Shown: piece after piece, positions 22,976-33,759 of the stretch | How the letters are laid out: each line of letters opens with the position of its first letter | Numbering within the stretch: the first letter of the stretch is position 1 | Assembly: GCF_014905175.1 (NCBI RefSeq) | Contig: NC_057790.1 | Span: forward strand, 13,480,469 to 13,544,468 | From: Aphidius gifuensis | Taxonomy: Eukaryota > Arthropoda > Insecta > Hymenoptera > Braconidae | DNA length: 64,000 nucleotides | Reading direction: 5' to 3' | Translations under genes and position numbers: made by a program | The notes under the pieces: model-generated | The model's database searches: none | Seen by the model: only the letters and a program-made list of their open reading frames with translations | Told to the model about the DNA's origin: nothing

Positions 22976-23301
22976 CCTGTAATACCGACTAAAAACTAGA
23001 AACAGAAACAACGACAAAAGTGATAAATTTCTCTATGCAATATTCCAGGCTTTACAGTTTACGATAATGTGTGGTACGAGCTATGTGACAATAACAAACA
23101 ATCACAACAAGTCAATTTTCTATTTATTTCAGTTTGATATAAACATTGAACAGTTATCCATTTAATAATTGGAAGCCAAAAAAAAAATGTCATGTGCCAG
23201 TACTGCCACTACAAGAAACAGCTTTTTCCTATAAAATTTTGGCCGGTATTACAGGGCGAAATTGCAAAACGACAAAAAATTTTTTATTAAAGGAATGCAC
23301 C
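22976..23301. mobile_element. GGGTGCATTCC-family element, left end truncated
   Basis: It matches the intact 375-bp element at 44847-45221 from ATTTCGCCCTGTAATACCG to the right terminus AAAGGAATGCACCC. The first 38 bp or so are missing. Non-coding. Confidence 0.75.
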
Positions 23302-23691
23302 CAATGCTCTAAGATGATCGAATAATAAACCTGCGCTATAACAATATTTATTAAAAATAGTTAGCGCATAAGTACGGCTGAGAACAATCAGCGCCAAATT
23401 GGCAAATTTGAGAAGCTCTAGGTACAGGACATATTAGCTGTGTTCGATGGTCGTCTCGGCTCAGTTCCGTCTCACTTACGGCTCACTTATGGCGCTAGCG
23501 ACGTACGGTTGTTTGAAGAACTACAAAGGCACAAAATCTCAATACAGGTGCCTATCTATATCATCACTATAAATAAACAATATTTATTGGGGCATTAATA
23601 CAGTGATGATATAGATAAGCACCTGTATTGAGATTTTGTCCCTTTATAGTTCTTCAAACAACCGTACGTCGCTAGCGCCATAAGTGAGCCG

Positions 23692-23854
23692 CAGTCTAAT
23701 TCACAAGGCATTACAATTTAGGGCTTTTTTTCACCACTCACGGCGCTTGTGAAGCTTTTGTATGTAAAATCTCTTTAAAAAAAATTTTTACGAGCGCCAT
23801 CAGCGGCAAAAAAAAGCCCTAAATTGTAAAAAATTTGCCCTGTGAATTGGACTG
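23692..23854. mobile_element. CNG-target foldback, CCG duplication
   Basis: 163 bp, flanked by CCG at 23689-23691 and 23855-23857. The uninterrupted arm reads GAGCCGTAAG, so the duplication is exactly 3 bp. Confidence 0.9.
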
Positions 23855-23874
23855 CCGTAAGTGAGACGGAACTG

Positions 23875-24036
23875 CAGTCCAATTCACAGGACATTACAAT
23901 TTAGGGCTTTTTTCCTCTACTGGTGGCGCTTGTAGAGCTTTTGTATGTGAAATCTATATAAAAAAAATTTGACAAGCGCCATTACCGGCAAAAAAAAGCC
24001 CTAAATTGTAAAAAATTTGCCCTGTGAATTGGACTG
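23875..24036. mobile_element. CNG-target foldback, CTG duplication
   Basis: 162 bp, flanked by CTG at 23872-23874 and 24037-24039. The empty site reads GAACTGAGCC in the intact arm. Confidence 0.9.
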
Positions 24037-24219
24037 CTGAGCCGAGACGACCATCGAACACAGCTATTTTGTCCCATTTGGCCTATCCCCCACTACAGGG
24101 AGTTGACTCTTCTTCTTTCTAGTCTTCTTGAGTCCAACACTGATACGGGTGCTGGTCGTGATCTTCTGCCAGCCTCATTTTATACTATCCAAATAAAAAA
24201 TAATTTCATAGTTAAAAAT

Positions 24220-25932
24220 ATGTATTGTCAATTTTCAAATGTAACAGCAACCGTTACAAAAATTAAATCTCTAGACTTTTATTTAATAAGTAATGCTAAA
24301 GGTATATCTCGAACATATCAGACAACTATTCGATGTTGTTTACATTCATTGAATCGATTACATGATTATAAACAACAATCTTTTCAATTGAGAAACAACA
24401 AATCGGCTATTAGAGTTTCCGGAGTACTGAAAAAAATAACTTTATTGAATCACAAAAATTATGGACACTTGCAACTATCGAGAAATTTTTCTGATTTTCC
24501 AACTCAACAAGCACCAATTGTCAAAGTTGATGGTTGTTTGAAGGTACTGGTCGACAGTGCTCCGGTTGAATTTTGTCAAAGTTCATTTATATGGCTACAT
24601 TCCTACTCTGGGCTTCCATGGTGGGCGACAATAATGGTAACAACATTTGCTCTTCGATCACTTATTACCTTGCCATGTGCCCTTTATCAGGTGAAATTTT
24701 GAATTTGTATTGACAGACCAACAGTATCAAATAAGAGATAATTTTTATGGATATTTTTCAGCATAATATTTTGTCTAAAACAGCACTTCTGAAATATGAC
24801 ATGGAAGACATCGTTAAGGATTTAAAAAGAGAAGCAAATTTCCGTGTCCAACAGCTCGGCTGGACTGAAACTCGAGCAAGACATATTTATAATAGATCAG
24901 TGGGTAATTAATTATTGAAAATATTTTTTATAAATCAATAAACTTTTTGTTCTTTTCCGTTTTGGGTTTTCGTTCAGGTTAAGAAAGAGTGGAACAAATT
25001 GATCGTTAGAGATAATTGCCATCCTATGAAGAGCTTGGTGCTCGTTTTGGTCCAGGTTCCGATATGGGTGATTGTGTCAGCAGGCCTCAGGAATATCTGC
25101 TTTATGCTGCCGTCTCAAACTCCACGTGAGAACATTTTTTTTTCGAAGGAAGCGTCCTTATTTATTTTTTTTTATTTAGCATAAATAAAATTTACTGATT
25201 TCAGGTGCGGTGAAGGCCTATCAAGATTTGAGTCTCGAGGGTTTCTGGTGGATTGCTGATCTCACTGCTGTTGATAGCTACTGGATACTTCCCGTTTCAC
25301 TGGGAATCACAAGTTTGATCAATATTGAGGTGAGTTTCGAACGCTTGTTGATTAAAAACGAAAATACAATATTAAGAAAAACTCTTTCTAGATTCAAGCA
25401 ATGCTGAGGATCACTGAGTCTAGTAGAATGCAAAACGTTTTGGTTAACCTATTACGAGCAGTATCGCTATTTACAATTCCCTTGGCAGCAATGGTGCCTT
25501 CGGTAAGACGTTAATTCAAGTCACTCAACATAATTCAGGAGTCCAATTTTGAGAACAAAAATAACAATTTAGAACACGATTTTTTCGCTAGACAGCTACA
25601 TAAGCCCTTTTTAAAAAAGCTGTGTGTGAGCTCACAGGCTGTCTAACGGAATAATGGAGTTTTAAACTGTACTTTTTGCTCTCAGAATTAGACTACAGTT
25701 CTTTATAAAAAAAAAAAATTTGTATAACACTTTTTTTATTTACTTATGTATCTAGTGTTTAAGTTTGTATTGGGTAACAAGTAGTACCTTCAGTATTTTA
25801 CAAACTTTATTAATTGTATCACCGAAAGTACGCAGAACTTGTCACATCCCAGTCACAGACAACGAGTTGAAGCATCCTTATCGTAGCCTTTACAACAGCA
25901 TGAAGCGTCGAATCATTCACAACAAAACTTAA
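24220..25932 (+). CDS. COX18: COX18, mitochondrial inner-membrane insertase (Oxa1/YidC family)
   Basis: Six exons: 24220-24690, 24762-24899, 24978-25125, 25205-25329, 25392-25502, 25756-25932 (TAA). All introns are GT-AG and all phases agree, giving 389 residues, within the family's range. COX18 translocates the C-terminal tail of Cox2 across the inner membrane during complex IV assembly. Family signatures: SGLPWWATIMVTTFALRSLI (first conserved membrane segment, about residues 130-150), KKEWNKLIVRDNCHP, LVQVPIWVIVSAGLRN, WWIADLTAVDSYWILPVSLG and SSTFSILQTLL near the end. The first 100 residues are basic and Ser/Thr-rich, as in a mitochondrial presequence. I chose ATG 24220: the frame is open further upstream, but that part overlaps a transposon remnant. 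Intron 5 carries a foldback. The gene looks functional. Confidence 0.9.
25540..25692. mobile_element. Diverged CNG-type foldback in COX18 intron 5
   Basis: AGTCCAATTTTGAGAACAAAA at the left and TTTTTGCTCTCAGAATTAGACT at the right (each read in two parts) are inverted, and CAG lies just outside both. Inner GACAGCTACATAAGC and GCTGTGTGTGAGC also pair. It resembles the CAGTCCAATT family with a different core. Confidence 0.6.
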
Positions 25933-25956
25933 CTCGTTATAACACCAATTTGGCTC

Positions 25957-25974
25957 AATAAAAAATTTAATAAA
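25957..25974 (+). promoter_or_regulatory. COX18 polyadenylation signals
   Basis: Two AATAAA hexamers (25957-25962 and 25969-25974) lie 25-42 bp after the stop codon, a usual place for a short insect 3'UTR. Confidence 0.6.
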
Positions 25975-26399
25975 TCATCTATTGTCATACCGTAATTTTT
26001 TCGATTATTTCCTTGCTAAGATTGACAAGGATAACTGAAAAATACCATATTCCGAAGAGTCTACATAGCTGACATCCTATATCCTTGTTTTCGAAAGTTT
26101 TTATGATAAATTTTGGTGAACAATACTTGATTGATAGGGTTACCATGCGTCCTGATTTAGGAGGACATGTCCTGATTTTGATTGGCTTGTCCTGATACGG
26201 TCCTGATTTGTCAAATGTCCTGATTTTTGAGACTTGTTCACAATTTTTAAAATTTTTTTTTTATTATAATTTTTTTTTTTAATAAATATAATATAGAATT
26301 TATCATTCACGCGTATTATTGAAATTAAAATGGCGTGCAGAATATGTACCTCGTCCTATCGAGTATAGAGGGCCCGATGCAAAATTTCTATAGCGTAGG

Positions 26400-27320
26400 C
26401 AACCCTTCTTTTATTTTTGTAAATTTTGTGGCTTGCCACTTAATTTCTTTAGCTAAATTAATTTTTTAAAAATGAATAAGTAAGCCACATCCTTCCCTTA
26501 GCCATTTTTCCTACAGCTTATAATTTGTTTAAATAAATAAAAAGCTATTAACAAATGGCTAAAGAAAGGATGTGGCTTGCCAGTTAATTTTTTTAGCTAA
26601 ATTGATTCTTCAAAAATTAATTGGTAAGCAACATCCTTTCCTTAGCCATTTTTTCTATAGCTTTCAATTTCCCTGGTAGAAATAATTTATCCGGATTTTT
26701 TCCGGATTTCTCCGAATTTTCTACGCAATTCACAATTGAGACTACCGGAGATATTAATCCGGATTTTCTCCGGATTTTCTTGGAAGAAAATTCGGTTTTT
26801 ATATTTCGTATGTAAACTCTTATTTCTGGTTCTTTTATTGATTTTTCTATTTTTTTTTGTTGGTTTTTTTTAAGCGAAAATTCCGGAAAAAATCCGGAGA
26901 TATTATGAAAATAGTCTGGAGATTACTCTGTAAATATCTCTGGAAGTCTCAATTACGTCGAAATCCGGAGAGATTTTTTCCACCAGGGTTGTTAAAATAG
27001 ATAAAAGGCTATTGACAATTAATTGGTAAGCAACATCTATTTCTTAGCCATTTTTCCTATAGCTTTTAATTTGTTTAAATAAATAAAAAGCTATATTGTC
27101 AAGTTGCTAAGAAAAGGATGTAGCTCGCTAATTATTTTCTTTAGCCAAATTAATTCTTCAAAAATTAATTGGTAAGCAACTTCCTTCCTTAGCCATTTTT
27201 CTCATAGCTTTCAGTTTGTTTAAATAATTATTAATTTAACAACTTAAAAGCTATAACAAAAAAGCCTAACGAAAGGATTTCGCTTACCAATTAATTTTTA
27301 ATGAATGAATTTAGACAAAG
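26400..27320. repeat. GGCTAAGAAAGGATGTGGCTTGCC inverted array inside the 1.75-kb element
   Basis: Units contain AAAGCTATTGACAAATGGCT, AGCCACATCCTTCCCTTAGC and TTTCTTTAGCTAAATTAATT in alternating orientation, about 150 bp each. Interrupted by the CCCTGG element at 26671. Confidence 0.75.
26671..26988. mobile_element. CCCTGGTAGAAATA TIR element, TT duplication, copy 2
   Basis: The ends CCCTGGTAGAAATAATTTATCC and GATTTTTTCCACCAGGG are flanked by TT on both sides. The empty site in the array reads CAATTTGTTAAA. Internal TCCGGATTTTCTCC words are repeated in both orientations. 318 bp, non-coding. Confidence 0.8.
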
Positions 27321-27507
27321 AAATTAACTACTGTAAAAAATTTTTCTATCGTTTGTATAATTTTGATGAATAATTATTGAATAATTAAAAGAAAACAAAT
27401 GAATAAATAACATATAATCAAAATAAATGAATTGTTATGATTATCTACTTGAAACATAAATTTATAGGTGGAGGGGGTAAAATTTTGGAGTGCGAGGAAA
27501 ATGTCCT

Positions 27508-27853
27508 GGGGTGCGTTCCGTGGCTATCCAGTCCGTACGAACTTCAAAATGGCGACGAAAAAAATGAAAATTCTAATAATGTTAAAAGTTACTATGATAC
27601 ATCACTATAGCCAAAGAGAAGGCCAGAGATTTATAATAACTTAAAATATTAAGTATTACTATTTTTTTCAGGTTTAAGTTGACAGAGTTTCTATTTAATT
27701 ATTTCAAATCTGTCGAATAAATTGGCTAACGTCAAATTTGATCAGATATTTTCAAATGAAAAAAATCAGATCTACCACAACAAAGGATCAAAATATTTCC
27801 AAACTCCGCCATTTTGAAGTTCGTACGGACTGGATAGCCACGGAACGCTCCCC
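27508..27853. mobile_element. GGGGTGCGTTCCGTGGCTAT TIR element, copy 2
   Basis: This is an inverted copy of 18481-18825, with the same GTCCGTACGAACTTCAAAAT arms and the same AAAATTCTAATAATGTTAAA-type interior. Length 346 bp. Flanks do not give a clear duplication. Confidence 0.8.
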
Positions 27854-27949
27854 TTATTTGGCTTTTTCGAGATATGGTAACCCTATACTTGAATGATAGT
27901 TGGTTCACATCTAATTAGCCTGGGGTTGATGGAATCAGAATAAACTATT

Positions 27950-28335
27950 TTATGCATTCTTTTGGAGTTTTTTTGGACTACACACCTGTACACACCTGTC
28001 AAACTGTTTTTTTTTACACAACAATAAATAATAAATAAATTCATCAACGTATATAAAAAATTTTATTCTAATTAAAAACATTGAGTAAGAAAATAATTTT
28101 ACAGTTATAATTATGACTACTTCAATAAATTGGCTAATGAGTTCGTCTGGAATATATTAAAGTATGCCAATATGGAGAATAATGTCAACTTGGCAAACAG
28201 GTTTCTAAGATAAATTTAATGCGTTCCTCATAGAAAACGACACGAGAAATATATTTGTGATATTAAGTAATGTGAAATTATCTGTGTGATTGTAATCTCG
28301 TAATTACTGTATTTTTTTTTTTTTTTTTCGCAAGC
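27950..28335. mobile_element. Internal fragment of the CAGTGATGGG hAT element
   Basis: It matches the interior of the element at 45547-49301: ACTGTTTTTTTTTACACAA, AATTCATCAACGTATATAAA, TTGGCTAATGAGTTCGTCTGG, ATCTGTGTGATTGTAATCTC. No termini are present. The same interior appears reversed at 36960-37300. Confidence 0.65.
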
Positions 28336-28710
28336 TAATTTTTTTTTTATTTTGAAGAACAGAACAAAGGCTAATTTGTACCGATGAAATTACAATTTGT
28401 ACCTCAATAATAATAATAAAAAAACAAGTTACTCCGAAATATCAATTGATAATACTTCATTATTATTATTGAGGTACAAATTGTAATTTTATCAGTACAA
28501 ATTAGCCTTTGTTTTGCTCTTTAAAACAAAAAAAAAATTATTAAAAAATAATGATTTTTAAAAGCGCCATGCAATTGTTTATCAAATATTTTTATTAACA
28601 AATGCATGGCGCCTTCAAATATCAATATTTTTTAATAATTTTTTTTTATTCTAAAGAACAAAACAAAAGCTAATTTGTACCGAATAAAATTACAATCTGT
28701 ACCTCAATAA

Positions 28711-30331
28711 CCCTAGCGGAACACTCAACAACAGTTTGATAGCGACTTGTTAATGACATGGGCGCTTATTCAATAGCAAATTAATAGCAAGTCAATAGCA
28801 AAAAGAATTATGGATTACAAAGGCTCTACATTACATTAAACATATTAAATTGATCTACATAAATTAAGGAAAAAATTAACAATGTTCCTATCACATTATT
28901 ATAGCGTGATTCGATGTAATTTCTCAATAATGATAGCGAAGAATGATGTTAAATTTTTTTAGGTTATGTCCGAGCTGTCATTCGTTGTCTGAGTTTTGGT
29001 AATTTATGGAAACTTACCGCGAGAATGGAATGACATGAAACATCCACTCAATAGCTAGTCAATAGCTAGTTAATAGCAAAAAAAAAAAAGTACAAAATAC
29101 GATATTTATCATTGCTATTGTTTAATTGTTTATTATATTGTTTTTTTAAAAGTTTTCAACAACAATACATAAAATTAAAAAAAAAAAAAATTTTTTTTTC
29201 GTTTAAATTCGTCCAACATCTAGTCAATAGCAAGTCAACAGCAGATCAATAGCAAATTCGTAGCAACTCAATAGCTAGTCAATAGCTAGTCAATAGCAAA
29301 AAAAAAAAAAGTACAAAATACGATATTTATAATTATTATTGTTTAATTGTTTATTATATTGTTTTTTTTAAAGTTTTCAACAACAATACATAAAATTTAA
29401 AAAAACAAAAATTTTTTTTTTTTTTAATTTTATGTATTGTTGTTGAAAACTTTTAAAAAAACAATATAATAAACAATTAAACAACAACAATAAACAATAA
29501 CAATGATAAATATCGTATTTTGTACTTTTTTTTTTTTTGCTATTGACTAGCTGTTGACTAGCTATTGAGTTGCTACGAATTTGCTATTGATCTGCTGTTG
29601 ACTTGCTATTGACTAGATGTTGGACGAATTTAAACGAAAAAAAAAAAATTTTTTTTTTTTTTTGTATTGTTGTTGAAAACTTTTAAACAACATAATAAAC
29701 TATTAAACAACAACAATAAACAATAACAATGAGAAATATCGTATTTTGTACTTTTTTTTTTTTGCTATTGACTAGCTATTGACTAGCTATTGAGTTGCTA
29801 CGAATTTGCTATTGATCTGCTGTTGACTTGCTATTGACTAGATAATGGACGAATTTAAACGAAAAAAAAAATTTTTTTTTTTTTTAATTTTATGTATTGT
29901 TGTTAAAAACTTTTAAAAAAACAATATAATAAACAATTAAACAATAGCAATGATAAATATCATATTTTGTACTTTTTTTTTTTGCTATTAACTAGCTATT
30001 GACTAGCTATCGAGTGGATGTTTCATGTCATTCCATTCTCGCGGTAAGTTTCCATAAATTACCAAAACTCAGACAACAACGAATGACAGCTCGGACATAA
30101 CCTAAAAAAATTTAACATCATTCTTCGCTATCATTATTGAGAAATGACATCGAATCACGCTATAATAATATGATAGGAACATTGTTAATTTTTTCCTTAA
30201 TTTATGTAGATCAATTTAATATGTTTAGTGTAATGTAGAGCCTTTGTAATCCATAATTCTTTTTGCTATTGACTTGCTATTAATTTGCTATTGAATAAGC
30301 GCCCATGTCATTAATGACTCTTCCGCTAGGG
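28711..30331. mobile_element. 1.62-kb foldback element with CCCTAGCGGAA ends
   Basis: The ends CCCTAGCGGAA and TTCCGCTAGGG carry inverted arms that run inward for roughly 350 bp or more, including TTATTCAATAGCAAATTAAT, GTCATTCGTTGTCTGAGTTT and CGAGAATGGAATGACATGAA. The centre is itself a set of inverted copies with TAGCTAGTCAATAGC words. Flanking AATAA on both sides may be a 5-bp duplication, but the host is an AAT repeat, so this is ambiguous. Confidence 0.75.
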
Positions 30332-30736
30332 AATAATAATAAAGTATTATCAATTGATATTTCGGAGTAACTTGTTTTTTTATTATTATTATTGAGGTAC
30401 AAATTCTAGTTTTATCGGTAAAAATTAGCCTTTGTTCTGCTCTTTAAAACAAAAAAATAATTATTAAAAAATATTAATTTTTAAAAGCGCCATGCAATTG
30501 TTTTTCAAATATTAATATTTTTTGATAATTTTTTTTTTTTATTTTAAAGAACAGAACAAAGGCTAATTTGTACCGATAAAATTACAATTTGTACTTCAAT
30601 AATAATAATAAAGTATTGTAGTTCGATATTTTGGGGTAACTTGTTTTTTTATTATTATTATTGAGGTACAAATTGTAATTTTATCGGTACAAATAAGCTT
30701 TTGTTCTGCTCATTAAAATAAAAAAAAATAATTTAA

Positions 30737-31537
30737 GGTAGATATAACTTGCCAAAATTTTTGGGGGCGTGTCCTAAATATACTGCCTATGCTTTTTACA
30801 TGGATAGTTTTTGCGTTGCCAACCCCAAGTAACTAAAAAAATGGATCTTTCTCGGTCGTTTGTGACTTATTAATAATACTTTTTACTAGAGAATCTTATC
30901 ATTTCGTCTATGTTATTGCATAATAAATCATATTCTTGTAATTTAAACAATTTTAATTAGTTTTTATTTTCTCGTAATGACCCCGGCAATAGTGCTTTTT
31001 TTGTCAGTTTGCAACACTGATCTTGACGCCATCTTAATATCTATTTCATGAATGTATGTGTGTGTCAGCTGTGTAAAAGCTAAACATGGATGCTAAATTT
31101 TGCTAAATTTGCTGTTTAAATTTTCCCGCTCCAATGCGCTGTTGCCAGAGCCTCAATACTTGTTCTCATAAAATTGCTAAAAATAAAAGTGTTTTTAGCT
31201 TATATTTTTATTAATTACGTGAGATTTAGTCTTATAAGCCCATTTCATCCTGATATCAAAAAATTCCTTATTTTTTCTTTTATTATCTATTAGTTTTTGG
31301 GATAGGTGAGACTAAAACAAGTATTGTTTTGTTAAGTTCGTAGATATTTTCTAACACCTCCTCCCATAAGAGCCCATGTTTAACCTCTCTGAATTATGTC
31401 AACTTTGAATAATTATTGAAAAAAAAAAGTATTATAACATAAAAACTGAATTGACAAAAAGATGCATTATTATTTTATTTATCTAAATTATTAATTTCAT
31501 GAGCCTCAGACTACTTTTCATTTTGGCAAGTTATACC
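30737..31537. mobile_element. TTAA-flanked TIR element, copy 2
   Basis: It is nearly identical over its whole length to 782-1575, in the same orientation, with a 4-bp insertion in the left TIR (GGTAGATATAACTTGCC). It lies between TTAA at 30733-30736 and 31538-31541. 801 bp. No coding frame, so it must have been moved in trans. Confidence 0.85.
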
Positions 31538-32267
31538 TTAAAAATATCGATTTTTGAAGGCGCCATGCATTTGTTATTAAAAATATTTAACTAACAATTG
31601 CATGGCGCCTTTAGAAAATCAATATTTTTTAATATTTTTTTTTTATTTCAAAGAACAGAACAAGAGCTAATTTGTACCGATCAAATAAGAATTTGTACCT
31701 CAATAATTAAAGTAGATATGCAATTGTTAATTATCATTTTGGAGTAAATAATTTTTTTTTGTTGTTATTCTTGAGGTACAAATTCCGGGCTTGGCGGTAC
31801 AAATTAGTACAAATTATTCTGCGTCTGTTGCAATTTTTTATACCCCCCTAAGTCATCTAGAAAAAAAGTCGATATTTAACCCTTTCTGGACCCATTAATT
31901 TTGAGGTACAAATTAAATTAATGGTGGTACAAATTAGTACAAATCAAGACGCTTCTAATGAGTATCCTAGATAAGTTTTCTAGGACTTATGCAGGCCAGG
32001 TTCACGCACCCCATGAATGGCGCACAATCAGCTGCCCAGCATTGAATGTCATCGTCAAGAAGACTAGAAACCATCTTCTTGGTCATCGTTATTGGACGTT
32101 GGGAGAAAACAAGAAGACTAGAAATACAGGAGGACGAACTGGCCTCAAAAAACCGTATCGCTATATGGTCGCCGCATAATTGAGGGGCGCTAGTAATACC
32201 CGGGTAACGTGCGCGACTTGTATCGCTTTTTTTTTACAATGCGCACAATACGAACAAACATACTCTG

Positions 32268-32420
32268 CAGTCCAATTCACAGGGCAAATTTTTCACAATT
32301 TAGGGCTATTTTTTGCCGCTGATGGCGCTTGTAAAATTTTTTTCATATAGATTTTACAAGCGCCATCAGCGGCAAAATATAGCCCTAAATTGTAAAAAAT
32401 TTGCCCTGTGAATTGGACTG
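32268..32420. mobile_element. CNG-target foldback
   Basis: 153 bp, CAGTCC to GGACTG. Left flank CTG, right flank CAG, one base off a perfect duplication. The intact site TACTCTGACAAAC is present at 34153. Confidence 0.8.
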
Positions 32421-32436
32421 CAGACAAACACTAATA

Positions 32437-33095
32437 AGCTGTGTTCGATGGTCGTCTCGGCTCAGTTCCGTCTCACTTACGGCTCACTTATGGCGCTAGC
32501 GACGTACGGTTGTTTGAAGAACTACAAAGGCACAAAATCTCAATACAGGTGCTTATCTATATCATCACTGTATCAATGCTTCAATAAATATTTATGTATT
32601 TATACTTTATGCAAACAGTGTCATGATAATAATCTATTACAATGAGTTGATAAATATATAATCAAAATGAATCTAGAAAATATAATTCAGGTGAGAGCAA
32701 AGCAAATAGTGAATGAAAGAAATAAAAATGAAAATACAAATTTTGGAGATGGAATTATTATCTGTGCCATTGAACAATAATTTTTTATCTTTTATACATA
32801 GGAAATAGATGAAAACAATCAAAATAATATTATGAACTCATTTTGTTATTACAAAATTAAAGTTTTAATAAATAACAATAAATTTTGAAACGACAACGAA
32901 CAACAACAACAATCGTCATTTCGTCAATCAACATTCAACAATATTTATTGGGGCATTGATACAGTGATGATATAGATAAGCACCTGTATTGAGATTTTGT
33001 GCCTTTGTAGTTCTTCAAACAACCGTACGTCGCTAGCGCCATAAGTGAGCCGTAAGTGAGACGGAACTGAGCCGAGACGACCATCGAACACAGCT
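32437..33095. mobile_element. AGCTGTGTTCGATGG element, full-length with interior
   Basis: 659 bp, flanked by ATA at 32434-32436 and 33096-33098. TIR arms of about 150 bp end at ATATCATCACTGTAT. The interior carries a spliced-looking mini-frame (32667-32888). Copies at 23436 and 40701 show the same arms. Confidence 0.85.
32667..32888 (+). CDS. Putative two-exon mini-frame inside the AGCTGTG element
   Basis: ATG at 32667 opens MNLENIIQ, ending at a CAG|GTGAGA donor (32690/32691). After a 111-bp intron, a TACATAG|GAA acceptor (32802) continues in frame as EIDENNQNNIMNSFCYYKIK to TGA at 32888, 36 residues in all. The copy at 41094-41310 keeps the frame and both splice sites, with two amino acid changes. 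It may be a captured host exon pair or the stub of a transposase. No family is recognised and expression is unproven. Confidence 0.3.
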
Positions 33096-33106
33096 ATAGA
33101 GCACAG

Positions 33107-33267
33107 CAGTCCAATTCACAGGGCAAATTTTTTACAATTTAGGGCTTTTTTTGCCGGTGATGGCGCTTGTAAAATTTTTTTTATATAGATTTCACATACA
33201 AAAGCTCTACAAGCGCCGCCATTGGAGGAAAAAAGCCGTAAATTGTAATGCCCTGTGAATTAGACTC
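33107..33267. mobile_element. CNG-target foldback, right end mutated
   Basis: Starts CAGTCCAATTCACAGGGC after CAG (33104-33106) and ends CCCTGTGAATTAGACT. The final G and the right duplication have changed. Confidence 0.75.
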
Positions 33268-33297
33268 ATTAGAGCATTATACACATGATGTTTGTCA

Positions 33298-33759
33298 GGG
33301 CTCAAACTCACGACAAGCAACATTTCGCTTGTAAACATGGCCGTTGTTCCTACGGACCCACTGGGCATGCGCGAATTCGTGATTTCAGTATGAGCTGTGC
33401 TATTGTCACGGCTCAAAAAATAAATAAATATAACCTTATTAAAATCTCAATATTGATGTTTTGATTAAATTTTGGAGTATTTTTTAAATTCTTTTTTAAT
33501 TGAACACTTTTGCTCAAGGTTTTGTTTATATATATTTTTTTGTGTAATGTGGTGTCATGCCCAAATGTTTTTATAATTATTTGGTTTTTATTTTTGTAGC
33601 ACTAGTGACAGCTGACTATTTACACTGCATATAAACACAGTGCCTCCGTGATGTAAATCACAAGTTCGACACTGTCACGGATTTGCGCATGCTCAGATCG
33701 CTCAGAATTATGTCGGCCATGTTTACAAGCGAAATGTTGCTTGTCGTGAGTTTGAGCCC
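33298..33759. mobile_element. GGGCTCAAACTCACGACAAG TIR element, TCA duplication
   Basis: TIRs of about 45 bp (GGGCTCAAACTCACGACAAG onward through TTACAAGCG..CATG) are flanked by TCA at 33295-33297 and 33760-33762. The uninterrupted site TTTGTCAGAGTATG occurs at 63518, which confirms a 3-bp duplication. 462 bp, interior AT-rich and non-coding. Confidence 0.85.

Larger units (their letters stand above)
23436..24065. mobile_element. AGCTGTGTTCGATGG TIR element with two nested foldbacks
   Basis: TIRs AGCTGTGTTCGATGGTCGTC and the inverse are flanked by ATT at 23433-23435 and 24066-24068. Long arms run through GCGCTAGCGACGTACGGTTG. The right arm is interrupted at CCG and at CTG by two CNG-target foldbacks. 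The intact left arm gives both empty sites. Without insertions it is about 300 bp and nearly all hairpin. Confidence 0.85.
26135..27885. mobile_element. TAGGGTTACCATG element with 11-bp duplication (Mutator-like candidate)
   Basis: The ends TAGGGTTACCAT and ATGGTAACCCTA (one mismatch) lie between TACTTGATTGA (26124-26134) and TACTTGAATGA (27886-27896). A 9-11-bp duplication is typical of MULEs, which is the basis for the tentative class. Left subterminal repeats of TGTCCTGAT are conspicuous. The interior holds an inverted array (26400-27320) and two further insertions. No transposase frame. Confidence 0.6.
28340..31960. repeat. GGTACAAATTGTAATTTTATC palindrome array, interrupted by two elements
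   Basis: Repeated inverted blocks of GAGGTACAAATTGTAATTTT, GTACAAATTAGCCTTTGTTC and GCGCCATGCAATTG..GCATGGCGCC occur at 28360-28710, 30332-30732 and 31542-31960. They are joined by (AATAATAAT) and ACAAGTTACTCCGAAAT spacers. Two larger elements split the block. Non-coding. Confidence 0.7.

Noticed and set aside
24103..24219. Upstream extension of the COX18 frame to an earlier Met
   Set aside because: The added residues overlap a TCTAGTCTTCTTG transposon remnant and do not look like a presequence. The Met at 24220 is followed by typical mitochondrial-targeting composition.
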